Positions 34,661-42,955 of a stretch of 57,088 nt of DNA are shown here, piece after piece. Source of the stretch: Nitrosopumilales archaeon (GTDB lineage: Archaea; Thermoproteota; Nitrososphaeria; Nitrososphaerales; Nitrosopumilaceae); assembly GCA_900299125.1 (NCBI GenBank), contig OMIR01000032.1, positions 1-57,088 of the forward strand, written 5' to 3'. The position numbers and the translations under genes are program-made. Below the pieces are notes generated by a model that worked only from the letters and a program-made list of their open reading frames with translations, had not been told where the DNA came from and made no database searches. Positions within the stretch are counted from its first letter, which is position 1. Each line of letters opens with the position of its first letter.

Positions 34661-34825
34661 ATGATTAGACTAGTTTGCAGAGATTATGGTTTTGAATGTG
34701 AATTTGTGGCTAGTGGTAATGATGTCAAACAAGTAGTCGATGATTTCGGTAGGCATTCAGCTGAAGAGCATGGAATAGAATATTCAAAAGAAGCATTGAT
34801 GCAATTTATAATGCGAAAAGGTTAG
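34661..34825 (+). CDS. DUF1059-like small protein
   Basis: 54-aa frame from ATG 34661 to TAG 34823-34825. The sequence R-D-Y-G-F-E-C-E-F-V-A-S-G and the H-S-A-E-E-H-G-I-E-Y segment match the short DUF1059 family (C...C...H...EEH). A TATA-like GATAAATAA lies about 25 nt upstream (34631-34639). Cys6, Cys13 and two His residues could bind a metal. Role unknown. Confidence 0.75.
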   Translation: MIRLVCRDYGFECEFVASGNDVKQVVDDFGRHSAEEHGIEYSKEALMQFIMRKG

Positions 34826-34847
34826 CTTAATTAAAAATAATTATTGT

Positions 34848-35696
34848 TTATCCATAAGACTCGTATTTAACTTCAAAACTATCATCATCGCGTTTATCAT
34901 GATACGTCACAAAACCTAAAGGTTTCAAAAATTCCATCACTCCATCAATTGTACCTTGCCAACCACAAATGTAAAAACTGGTATTTTCTCTGGTAATCTT
35001 TTCGCCAACCAGTTCCTCTAGTGGTGACTTACCACCATCTTTGGACTTCAAAAAATTCTCAACCCTTCCTGTAGGACCTCTCCAAGATCTGTTAAACCAT
35101 TCCTGTGGACGACTAACAGCTGCACGATACTTGAAATTCCATTTATCCATACCTCTATCAATACTCTCATTTTCCAAGTCAGTAAATAATCCTCTATAAC
35201 TTAACTCATCAACATAACTGGCACCATGAAGTACAACTACTTCGCGTTTATCATTAACCGCATGAAGATGTTTTGCAAAGCTTACAAATGGCGCAATACC
35301 AGTTCCACCACCAATGCAGACAATTCTTCGCTCATCCTTACGACCATCTGGAAGTGTATCATTGATAGTTAATGCATTGCCTGTTGGATTTCCAATCGTA
35401 ACTTCATCCCCTTCGCTAGAATAGAATAATTGAGTTGTTACTCTTCCGGGAAGTGGTTTTCTAACCCACCTAATAACAAATTCATAATAGTCTCTATTCT
35501 CAGGATGTGATGCAATTGAATACGCCCTTCGAACAGTTTTAAAGTCCTCATTTGCCACAGAAATTCCAAGTGTTAGAAATTGACCTGCCTTGTATTGAGG
35601 TATTTTACCATCTTCTGGAACGATTCTAAAAATGGCAAGATCCTCTTTTAAAAGATTGACATAAGAAATTCTTGCCTTGTTTGATGCAGCTACCAA
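34848..35696 (-). CDS. Ferredoxin-NADP reductase family flavoprotein
   Basis: 282-aa FAD/NAD(P)-binding reductase. R-A-Y-S-I-A-S near residue 58 binds FAD, G-G-G-T-G-I-A-P near residue 129 binds the nicotinamide nucleotide, and a C-G-W-Q-G segment lies near residue 248. This layout fits bacterial-type ferredoxin/flavodoxin:NADP reductase. It is transcribed divergently from the second ferredoxin gene, so the natural partner is one of the two long ferredoxins. It starts at ATG/GTG near 35696 with an A/T-rich upstream region. Confidence 0.87.
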   Translation of the reverse strand: MVAASNKARISYVNLLKEDLAIFRIVPEDGKIPQYKAGQFLTLGISVANEDFKTVRRAYSIASHPENRDYYEFVIRWVRKPLPGRVTTQLFYSSEGDEVTIGNPTGNALTINDTLPDGRKDERRIVCIGGGTGIAPFVSFAKHLHAVNDKREVVVLHGASYVDELSYRGLFTDLENESIDRGMDKWNFKYRAAVSRPQEWFNRSWRGPTGRVENFLKSKDGGKSPLEELVGEKITRENTSFYICGWQGTIDGVMEFLKPLGFVTYHDKRDDDSFEVKYESYG

Positions 35697-35833
35697 CTTT
35701 ATTTAATCTGCTTACATATGTTAAATATTTTATGATAAAATTGAACGATTTACCTCATCCAAAATTGATAATGGCATATTTGCAATTATTTTTGTACATT
35801 TCGCCACGATCATGAATTTCAAAATCGAAATCG

Positions 35834-35850
35834 ACAAGATTTTTAAAGAT
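35834..35850 (+). promoter_or_regulatory. TATA-like promoter of ferredoxin gene 2
   Basis: ACAAGATTTTTAAAGAT lies about 27-43 nt upstream of the ATG at 35877. It resembles the box in front of ferredoxin gene 1, including the flanking ACAAGAT, which suggests duplication of gene plus promoter or common control. Confidence 0.5.
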
Positions 35851-35876
35851 ATGAATCTGGCTCAAAAAATAGCATC

Positions 35877-36836
35877 ATGTCACTTTTACTTAAAGACCGA
35901 GTATACACAATGGAGTCTCCTACAGCAAAAAGAGGCGTTTATCCATTACATGGATTCAAGCTTGGTTTGTATCGATTACCGATAAAATTAGACGATCCAG
36001 CTGAAATAAAATCCATCATCGAGGGACTCAAAAAAACTTTCATTATGGATACTTTTGCAGACAGAATATTTGCCACTTATACTTGGACTGAAGAAAACAC
36101 ACCCGATGCAGAATCTAATGAATATCAAAAAGTAGATTTGTCTATAACAGTAGAAATTGTGACAGGTGAAGTCGTCGATATACTGTATCAAATTTTTCCA
36201 ATTGAGAAATTTGGTGATCCTCAATGGGTTACAGATTATAGAAAAAAGGCGGATTACTACGCTAAGATGATTATTGATACAATACTAAGAAATACTATTT
36301 TGGCAGATAAAATGACTGAAAGTCTAGTAAAGAATGAAAAAATCGAACATGATGCTGCAATTCAAAGACTGGAAGAACTTACTCCATTAGCAAAAATAAT
36401 ACCAAATGCAAAACCAACTCCAAAACCAGAAATCATAGACACATCAAGCATAACTTCAACCCAATTAGTTGAAGTTCGAGACGGAGCTAAACCTGGACCC
36501 ATAGATATAGAATACAAATCAAACATGCCTTCCACAATACCATATACAGTTTCATCTAACAAAAATATTATCAAAACTTGGGGTCGACAAGGTACAGACA
36601 ATGGAGTTATGGGAGTTTGGGGAGAGTTTGTCTCAGTTGATTTTGATATTTGCATAGCGGACGGAGCTTGTATTGAAGCATGTCCTGTAGATGTATACGA
36701 GTGGTTTGATTCTCCTGGAAATCCTGCTTCGGAAAAAAAACCACTTATGGCAAGAGAACCTGATTGCATATTTTGTCTAGCCTGCGAAGGTGTTTGTCCT
36801 CCACAGGCAATCAAAATCTTCCAGAGAAAATCCTAA
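35877..36836 (+). CDS. Long ferredoxin, copy 2
   Basis: 319-aa paralog of the ferredoxin at 31673, with the same architecture: N-terminal domain of about 220 residues, then C-I-A-D-G-A-C-x3-C-P and C-I-F-C-L-A-C-x3-C-P. The first 25 residues are nearly identical to copy 1; the middle linker (residues about 178-210) differs strongly. The last 108 nt are nearly identical even at synonymous positions. Divergent placement next to the ferredoxin-NADP reductase suggests that this copy feeds NADP reduction. Confidence 0.87.
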   Translation: MSLLLKDRVYTMESPTAKRGVYPLHGFKLGLYRLPIKLDDPAEIKSIIEGLKKTFIMDTFADRIFATYTWTEENTPDAESNEYQKVDLSITVEIVTGEVVDILYQIFPIEKFGDPQWVTDYRKKADYYAKMIIDTILRNTILADKMTESLVKNEKIEHDAAIQRLEELTPLAKIIPNAKPTPKPEIIDTSSITSTQLVEVRDGAKPGPIDIEYKSNMPSTIPYTVSSNKNIIKTWGRQGTDNGVMGVWGEFVSVDFDICIADGACIEACPVDVYEWFDSPGNPASEKKPLMAREPDCIFCLACEGVCPPQAIKIFQRKS

Positions 36837-36860
36837 ATTGTCAATATAAATTCGATTAAT

Positions 36861-38876
36861 ATGGCAATAAACCCATTCACATCTTTTATTTTTTCTATTT
36901 TTATTATATCTGCGATAATTCTGACTGCTTATACCTTTAATTTCTATTATCTTGCAGTATTGGCTATTCGTAAAAAAGTTAAACCTCTGAAAAAAAATAT
37001 AGGCTCTCCATCAATTACAATACATCTCCCGTTATACAATGAGAAATATGTTGCAAAGAGACTTGTAGACTCGATATGTAGCATGGACTATCCAAAAGAC
37101 AAAATGAGGATTATGGTTTTGGATGACTCTGATGATGACACAACAACCATCTTGCATGAACAAATCATCGCTTATCAAAAATCTGGATTTGATATTTTGC
37201 ATATTCGGAGAGGAACAAGAAAGGGCTACAAGGCTGGAGCTCTCAAATACGCAATGTCGATTACGGATACTGAATATGTTGCTATTTTTGATGCGGATTT
37301 TATTCCGCCAAAATGGTTTCTCAAAAGATCTATGCCTTATTTTACAAATAAAAAAATTGGTTTAGTCCAATGCCGTTGGGGTCACGTAAACGAGAATTAT
37401 TCACAAATGACACAAGCTCAAGCACTAAGTCTTGATTTTCATTTTCTTGTTGAGCAAAAAGCAAAAAGCGACTCTCATCTATACATGAATTTTAATGGGA
37501 CAGCTGGTATTTGGAAAAGAGATTGTATTGATGATGCTGGTGGATGGCACACTGCTACTTTAGTTGAGGATCTTGATCTAAGCTATCGTGCCCAAATGAA
37601 AGGATGGAAGTGTCTTTTCATAGAAGACATTGTTGTAAATGCAGAGCTTCCAGTACAAATGAATGCAGCAAAAAGACAACAATTTCGATGGGCAAAGGGA
37701 GCAATACAATGTGCTGTGAAATTACTTGGCGAATTACTTCTCAAAAGACATGTTCCTATTGAGACTAAGATTCAGGCATTTGTACAGCTCACTAGACATC
37801 TATCATATCCTCTTTTACTAATACAATTTTTAGCCTTGCCAATCATTTTGGCTTCGGAGATTAATCTTAATGTGTTGAAGTTTCTTCCGGCTCTCACAAT
37901 TGCCACTTATTTAGCAATGGGACCATTCGCATATCTGGTAATTATTTACAATCTATGGGGTCATGATTGGAAGAAAAAAGCAAAAGTCTTACCGTTTTTG
38001 CTAATTTATTCCGCAGGACTATCTGTCAATAATACTGTAGCAGTATTTGATGGGCTATTTGGTAAAAAAAATGAATTTCTTCGAACACCGAAATATGGTA
38101 TTGTAAATAATGATGATGATTGGCGTGATAAGGCATACAATTTACCATTCACAAAGACTACATTGCTAGAAATTTTCTTTGGAGTGTATGGATTGTTAGG
38201 AGTTTTGATAGCGATTTTTTCACTAAATCCGCTGTTTGCACCGATAATTGCTATTCCTACGATTGGATTTTGGTATGTTGCATACCAAAGCCTATCCCAT
38301 TCTAGATTTAAAAGAAATAAATCAGACCACTATAAACCAAAAGCAGAAAAAATGGCAAATACTTACTATAAACTTGCTTTGATTGGAATGTTTGCAATAA
38401 TTATTTTTGGAGCATACATGTCTTATCAGGGATACAAAACTGATGTTTATCCGTTAGATCTAACAAGAGGTAATCTTGATAGGATTGCATCTGGAGGTTC
38501 TCCAGAATCACTACTAATCTACGCCAATGAGATTAAGGAATTATTGCCAAAGCAAGGTAATCCAGTATGGATCTTTGCAACTTCTTCGACTGACTTTGGA
38601 TTAATCCAAAAAGACGTAGATTCTCTAATAGACTCTATCGAGGCAATTCAAAATGAACCAAAGAATTCACCTGCTTATACTACCGCAATGACTGATATTC
38701 ATGATAGAGCAATTAATTTGCGACTTAACATTATGGATGCAACCCCCTACATGTATGCGAGTTTTTCGAATATTTTGTTTAGCTCAATATGGATTGCCAC
38801 AATACTCGGAATTTTTGCCGTTCTCAAAAGGAAAAAGGAACATCTCAAAGCATACGATTTATCTGAAGACATTTAG
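36861..38876 (+). CDS. Membrane glycosyltransferase family 2 (cellulose-synthase-like)
   Basis: 671-aa processive-type glycosyltransferase. An N-terminal helix (about 10-35) precedes a GT-A domain with D-D-S-D-D near residue 92, F-D-A-D-F near residue 140, V-E-D-L-D near residue 236 and Q-Q-F-R-W near residue 273. The last motif is the Q-x-x-R-W of cellulose/hyaluronan synthases. Several membrane helices follow, then a ~130-aa outer loop and a final helix. It probably makes or exports a cell-surface polysaccharide or glycolipid; the sugar is unknown. Confidence 0.87.
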   Translation: MAINPFTSFIFSIFIISAIILTAYTFNFYYLAVLAIRKKVKPLKKNIGSPSITIHLPLYNEKYVAKRLVDSICSMDYPKDKMRIMVLDDSDDDTTTILHEQIIAYQKSGFDILHIRRGTRKGYKAGALKYAMSITDTEYVAIFDADFIPPKWFLKRSMPYFTNKKIGLVQCRWGHVNENYSQMTQAQALSLDFHFLVEQKAKSDSHLYMNFNGTAGIWKRDCIDDAGGWHTATLVEDLDLSYRAQMKGWKCLFIEDIVVNAELPVQMNAAKRQQFRWAKGAIQCAVKLLGELLLKRHVPIETKIQAFVQLTRHLSYPLLLIQFLALPIILASEINLNVLKFLPALTIATYLAMGPFAYLVIIYNLWGHDWKKKAKVLPFLLIYSAGLSVNNTVAVFDGLFGKKNEFLRTPKYGIVNNDDDWRDKAYNLPFTKTTLLEIFFGVYGLLGVLIAIFSLNPLFAPIIAIPTIGFWYVAYQSLSHSRFKRNKSDHYKPKAEKMANTYYKLALIGMFAIIIFGAYMSYQGYKTDVYPLDLTRGNLDRIASGGSPESLLIYANEIKELLPKQGNPVWIFATSSTDFGLIQKDVDSLIDSIEAIQNEPKNSPAYTTAMTDIHDRAINLRLNIMDATPYMYASFSNILFSSIWIATILGIFAVLKRKKEHLKAYDLSEDI

Positions 38877-38945
38877 CCATAATACCTCGAGTTTTTCTTT
38901 TCTGTCTCCGGGCACGAGTAATTATGAAATAACCACTATCTTATT

Positions 38946-38967
38946 AGTACGGTAATAGTACCGTACT
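38946..38967. promoter_or_regulatory. Perfect inverted repeat overlapping a putative start region (operator-like)
   Basis: AGTACGGTA and TACCGTACT form 9-bp perfect arms with a 4-nt spacer. The repeat ends 2 nt before the ATG of the 35-aa zinc-finger-like gene. With a leaderless transcript it would cover the core promoter and transcription start, a typical repressor position. With a leadered transcript it would be a hairpin hiding the start codon. Confidence 0.6.
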
Positions 38968-38969
38968 AT

Positions 38970-39077
38970 ATGATTACATGCGAATATTGCACAAAACAGT
39001 TCGTCGAATCAATGACTGGACTGACCGAAAAAACACTTCATGAAATACTCCATGGCCCTGAACTGGTCAACGAGTAA
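38970..39077 (+). CDS. 35-aa zinc-finger-like miniprotein
   Basis: Short frame from ATG 38970 to TAA 39075-39077. It has C-E-Y-C at residues 4-7 and H-x3-H-like spacing in T-L-H-E-I-L-H-G near residues 25-29, which is a single C2H2-type finger. Tiny C2H2 proteins occur in archaea and some bind DNA. The perfect palindrome immediately upstream makes autoregulation an attractive guess. Coding status rests on the motif and start context only. Confidence 0.55.
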   Translation: MITCEYCTKQFVESMTGLTEKTLHEILHGPELVNE

Positions 39078-39085
39078 TTACCTTT

Positions 39086-39106
39086 TTTATATTTTAAAAA
39101 TATAAA
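39086..39106. repeat. A/T palindrome with TATA-like core
   Basis: TTTATATTTT and AAAATATAAA are 10-bp perfect arms around a single A. It lies 9 nt after the miniprotein stop. It may act as a terminator hairpin or a symmetric TATA element; A/T richness makes chance formation easier than for the GC-containing palindrome upstream. Confidence 0.45.
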
Positions 39107-39125
39107 TCTCTCAAAAAGTGATTGT

Positions 39126-39170
39126 ATGACTCTACCAAGTAGTTCACCTTATTTTAGCTCCAAATTTTAG
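39126..39170 (+). CDS. Possible 14-aa leader peptide upstream of the coiled-coil gene
   Basis: ATG 39126 to TAG 39168-39170 encodes 14 residues rich in Ser and Pro. It begins about 25 nt after the centre of the A/T palindrome, the right distance for leaderless initiation, and ends 24 nt before the coiled-coil ATG. Too short for coding statistics, so this is a candidate only. Confidence 0.2.
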   Translation: MTLPSSSPYFSSKF

Positions 39171-39194
39171 TATCTTTAGGATCTGATAAAATCA

Positions 39195-40550
39195 ATGTCG
39201 ATAAAGAAAACCGCTAAAACTACTGATGCCTCCATGACAAAAAGAGACACAACTAATCTAGCAAAAAAAGTGGCTGCCGTATCTGACTCTACCAAATCAC
39301 TTTCCAAAGAAATCAAATCCATGACAAAAGTATTTTCAGATAATCAGAAGGTATTGCTATCGATGAAAGATATGATTGACACACTAATAGATACACTAGA
39401 GCACATACAAAGGCAGTCAAAACAACTAAACATAATAGAAGAGGACAATCACAGGCTCTTTGCAGGTCTAAATCAAGTGCGTACACAGGCAAATACCATT
39501 TCAAGTGTTGGCGAACACGCAAATAAACTGCAGGAGCAGGTTGATCGACTAATCCAAGCGCAAAAAGATACTCCAGCACCTGAGGAAATTATGAAGGCTG
39601 TGACAGATAATCAAAATTCCATTCAAAACAATACTCATATGATAATTAAGATTGCTCAGCGAATAGACACAATCAAGGATGAAATTGTAAGTATATCCTC
39701 TAAACCTGATAAAACATCAGATATTGAGTCAGAACTATCGACAATAAAAGAGAAATTACGAACATTGTTGGAGAATGCACCTAAAACCAGCCTAGAAAAA
39801 GAAATCCCACAACTAAAAGACGCATTGGAGACATTACAAAACCAACTAGCGGAGAATACTGTGAAAACAGAATCAATGATTAGTCTCAGGGGAGAAATAT
39901 CCAAAATTGTATCTCAAATCGACTCGCTGATTCATAGAGCTGACTCGACTGCATTTGTAGGTGAGGAGCTAAAATCTGTCCAGTCTGAATTTGACTCCTT
40001 TAAAGATAATATTCTCGGTAAGACTAATACAATTGATCAAAAAATCTCCTCGATATCAGAATTATTAAAACGAGCAGATTCTACGTCATCAGAATTTAAC
40101 AAAAAAACAGATCATCTTATTCAAGAAGTTCAACACATCAAAAGTACTACTAACAAATCTTCTTCGAATACTTCAAAAGAAGTCATCGCATTATTGAAAC
40201 TCTCAGAATTCCAATCCAACATACGCATCTTATCAGAGTCGAAATATGGTGATCTAAAAGATATTGAGAAAATGAGTGAACAAACATCCGAAATTGTGAA
40301 TCTATTCGATAGAGTATCAATAGAATCTCAGGAAAAAATATCACTTCCTCAGGAAATACGTCAATGGGCAATATCCAAAATGCTTGACTGTGCTGATAAA
40401 TGGGAAATAAGATTCTCTGATCTGTTTAATGTACTAATACACAAGCTTGGAAAAGAATTAGTCAAAGAAAACATTAGAATCAATCAAGTGAGAGATATTT
40501 TTGGAATTAGGGGCGTGGATGAAATAAGAAAAGAACTTGGATTAAATTGA
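39195..40550 (+). CDS. Long coiled-coil protein with a C-terminal globular domain, unknown function
   Basis: 451-aa soluble protein. Residues 1-30 are basic and Thr-rich. Residues about 35-320 are an almost continuous heptad-rich coiled coil broken at prolines (D-T-P-A-P near 125, S-K-P-D near 170). The motif R-A-D-S-T occurs twice, near 248 and 290. The last ~120 residues form a helical globular domain ending R-G-V-D-E-I-R-K-E-L-G. No signal peptide or membrane helix is present. The shape resembles tethers or SMC-like/cytoskeletal rods, but no ATPase is present. Confidence 0.75.
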   Translation: MSIKKTAKTTDASMTKRDTTNLAKKVAAVSDSTKSLSKEIKSMTKVFSDNQKVLLSMKDMIDTLIDTLEHIQRQSKQLNIIEEDNHRLFAGLNQVRTQANTISSVGEHANKLQEQVDRLIQAQKDTPAPEEIMKAVTDNQNSIQNNTHMIIKIAQRIDTIKDEIVSISSKPDKTSDIESELSTIKEKLRTLLENAPKTSLEKEIPQLKDALETLQNQLAENTVKTESMISLRGEISKIVSQIDSLIHRADSTAFVGEELKSVQSEFDSFKDNILGKTNTIDQKISSISELLKRADSTSSEFNKKTDHLIQEVQHIKSTTNKSSSNTSKEVIALLKLSEFQSNIRILSESKYGDLKDIEKMSEQTSEIVNLFDRVSIESQEKISLPQEIRQWAISKMLDCADKWEIRFSDLFNVLIHKLGKELVKENIRINQVRDIFGIRGVDEIRKELGLN

Positions 40551-40770
40551 TTTTAAGCAGTCAGATACCCCAGGTCTAATTCCACATAAAATTCAGACGA
40601 CCTAATCATCACTCTGCAAGAAATATTCCGTCTAATCACTAATAATTCTTCATGGTGTGACATCACTCCTAAAACAATATTACAACTCAAAAGTCTGTTG
40701 AAATCATAGCAAAAATAATGACTATTGAAAAAACCAAATCATTTTAATCATTTTAATTTATGTATAATTA
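40551..40770. other. Intergenic region without a recognisable gene
   Basis: The 220 bp between the coiled-coil gene and the antiporter gene hold no credible frame. The last 50 bp are very A/T-rich with a short direct repeat (ATCATTTTA twice, near 40740-40757) and a TATA-like TTTAATTTA about 20-25 nt before ATG 40771. The two CTAATCA copies near 40602 and 40634 may be chance. Confidence 0.5.
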
Positions 40771-42054
40771 ATGGATACATTTTTTCTAGAGTCTGGAATC
40801 CAATCTATAATTGAAAAGATAACTCCTGGAATTCCTCACTCTTCGTTCATTACTGATTTGGCGATAATAATGATTTTGGCCTCAGTAGTAACACTTGCAT
40901 TTTTCAAAATGCGACAACCGCTTATCATTGGATATTTGTTTGCTGGGATGCTTATAGGACCTCTATCACCACTATGGACATCTCTTTTACCTGAAGGACA
41001 AAATATTCTTGGTCTCGGTCAAATTGGTTTATTATCTGATCTTGGATTGCTTAATATTTTTGCAGATTTGGGAGTTGTTTTACTTTTATTTGTAATAGGA
41101 ATCGAATTTCCATATTCTAAAATACGTTCGATAGGTAAGGTCGCAGTCGGTGCGGGAACAATTGGATTATTCTCTACACTAGGTGCAGTATTTTATGTAT
41201 CAAATCTAATTGGGTTGAATTTTATGGACTCACTTTTTTTAGGCGCGGCATTATCTATTACAAGCACTGCAGTAATTGTTAAAATTTTAGAAGATAGCGG
41301 AAAAATAAAAAAAGAATCCTCGATTCTTGTTTTGGGAGTTCTAATTGTTGAAGATATAATTGCTGTAATACTAATTGCCACTCTTGAATCAGTCGCATTG
41401 GCACAAACAGTATCCTATGAGAGTATCTTAACGGTCATTGTGGTAGCAGCGACATTGATTGGTGGTACACTAACTATTGGAACTAAATTAATTCCAAGAT
41501 TAATTGACAGAGTAGCGGCTACTGAGCATAAAGAAATTTTGTTATTGTCTGTACTTGGACTATGTTTTGGTTATGCATTATTTGCAAATATTGTCGGATT
41601 GTCAGTAGCGATAGGCGCGTTTTTAGCAGGAGTTCTAGTTGCCGAATCTAAATCTGCAGAGGTATCAAAGATTTTATCCAGTCCGATTAAAGATATGTTT
41701 GTAGCAATATTTTTTGTATCTATTGGGGCCCTCATGAATATCACAGAATTAGAAAACTACATCTATCTGGCATTTGCAATTATAGCATTATCTGTTTTAG
41801 TCAAATTCGGAGGCGTCTTTCTTGGGACATTTTTGTTTGGACAGGGAAAAGTACAATCAATTCGTTCTGCTTTTGCACTTGCTGGTCCTCGTGGAGAGTT
41901 CTCTATTGTGATGGTGAAAACTGGTGTGGATATTGGTGCGGTGAGCAGCTTCATGTTCCCATTAATAGGAATAATTTCAATAATTTCTGCATTTATCTCG
42001 CCTTTTTTAATTCAAATCAGTGATAGAATCATAGTTAACGCAAAGGAGGAGTAA
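40771..42054 (+). CDS. CPA2-family cation:proton antiporter (Kef/NapA type)
   Basis: 427-aa membrane protein with about 12-13 hydrophobic segments and no C-terminal TrkA-N domain. P-L-I-I-G-Y-L-F-A-G near residue 50 is the typical CPA2 opening. S-I-T-S-T-A-V-I-V near residue 167 and the following acidic residues (E-D near 175 and V-E-D near 193) lie in the ion-binding core. It probably exchanges Na+ or K+ for protons in pH or salt homeostasis. The downstream 141-aa gene starts 1 nt after its stop and may regulate it. Confidence 0.87.
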   Translation: MDTFFLESGIQSIIEKITPGIPHSSFITDLAIIMILASVVTLAFFKMRQPLIIGYLFAGMLIGPLSPLWTSLLPEGQNILGLGQIGLLSDLGLLNIFADLGVVLLLFVIGIEFPYSKIRSIGKVAVGAGTIGLFSTLGAVFYVSNLIGLNFMDSLFLGAALSITSTAVIVKILEDSGKIKKESSILVLGVLIVEDIIAVILIATLESVALAQTVSYESILTVIVVAATLIGGTLTIGTKLIPRLIDRVAATEHKEILLLSVLGLCFGYALFANIVGLSVAIGAFLAGVLVAESKSAEVSKILSSPIKDMFVAIFFVSIGALMNITELENYIYLAFAIIALSVLVKFGGVFLGTFLFGQGKVQSIRSAFALAGPRGEFSIVMVKTGVDIGAVSSFMFPLIGIISIISAFISPFLIQISDRIIVNAKEE

Positions 42055-42055
42055 A

Positions 42056-42481
42056 TTGAATGATGAAATGAAAGAACTCTTGAAACGTGTGCATTCTAAC
42101 ATCACATCAATTGAATATGGGGGAAATGATATACCGTGTATTGTTTTAGAAGAGAAAAAATTTAATGAAATAATTAAAAATGTCGCAGGTAAACCATTAT
42201 CTGTTTTTACGAATCTAAACATTTTGCATAATGGTTTAGGAAATGTTTTCGTGGAGATAGTTTTGATATTTTCTAATAGTGGCATGGAAGAAAAAATATT
42301 GATTTATGCAAATGAATCAATTGGTTTTTTTGAATTATTAAAAAATACTTCGATTCTTGCAATATCTTCACCCAATTTTAGTATGGGTAACAATAAAGTG
42401 TTTATGATTCAGCTTCCAAATCCTCAAAAAATCAATGACGCACTTGAAATTATTAGACAGGGACTAAAACCAAGAAGGTAA
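42056..42481 (+). CDS. Hypothetical protein coupled to the antiporter
   Basis: 141-aa soluble protein from TTG 42056, one base after the antiporter stop. The pattern of strands and helices (I-P-C-I-V-L-E-E-K-K-F, V-F-V-E-I-V-L-I-F, I-L-I-Y-A-N-E-S) suggests a compact alpha/beta domain. It has no recognisable nucleotide-binding motif. Tight coupling to a CPA2 antiporter that lacks a regulatory domain makes a regulatory or ligand-binding role plausible, but this is inference from position only. Confidence 0.7.
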   Translation: MNDEMKELLKRVHSNITSIEYGGNDIPCIVLEEKKFNEIIKNVAGKPLSVFTNLNILHNGLGNVFVEIVLIFSNSGMEEKILIYANESIGFFELLKNTSILAISSPNFSMGNNKVFMIQLPNPQKINDALEIIRQGLKPRR

Positions 42482-42547
42482 ATTCCAATTTTTAATTTAT
42501 ATTCACGCGAAATTATGGTGTTTTTTATGCACTTTGAGAATTTCTAA

Positions 42548-42620
42548 TGCGGCTGCCGGGATTTGAACCCGGGTCACAGAATTGGCAATCCCGCGTACTA
42601 CCAGGCTATACTACAGCCGC
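42548..42620 (-). tRNA. tRNA-Gly(GCC)
   Basis: Read on the minus strand: acceptor GCGGCTG/CAGCCGC with discriminator A, an anticodon arm CGGGA-TTGCCAA-TTCTG with anticodon GCC, and a T arm CCGGG-TTCAAAT-CCCGG. No intron is present. A TATA-like element TTTAATA (complement near 42646-42652) lies about 25-30 nt upstream. Confidence 0.95.
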
Positions 42621-42691
42621 ATGATTGATTAGACTAAACAAAGTCTATTAAAATGAATTGTTTATCACAAACTGCTGGAACATATTGTACC

Positions 42692-42955
42692 ATGGATAAA
42701 ATTTTAGAAGAAAAAATTAATCAAAAAATTATGGATGTTCTTTCAAACATTTCAGAAATTAATACAACTGCACAAAAAATTTATGATAACAATGTCAGTA
42801 TTGATTTCAAATATGGTATTATAGTTGGAAGACTATACAACTCATTTTTTTATCAAAGCAAAAGAATTCTCAAACGCCAACCTACCAGCGAAGAATTTTC
42901 AGATTTTTTAGAAATATTGTCTCGTAGGAAGAATGAAATTTTTGAGAAACTTTAG
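42692..42955 (+). CDS. Hypothetical small helical protein
   Basis: About 87 aa when started at ATG 42692, which lies 25 nt after a TATA-like GTTTATCAC. ATG 42653 would add 13 residues but has no box at the right distance. The protein is predominantly helical and charged and ends S-R-R-K-N-E-I-F-E-K-L. No family is recognised. It is convergent with L10e, and the two overlap by 4 nt at their stops. Confidence 0.6.
   Translation: MDKILEEKINQKIMDVLSNISEINTTAQKIYDNNVSIDFKYGIIVGRLYNSFFYQSKRILKRQPTSEEFSDFLEILSRRKNEIFEKL

Noticed and set aside
42490-42547. Short frame beside tRNA-Gly
   Set aside because: Only about ten codons and no motif; treated as flanking sequence.
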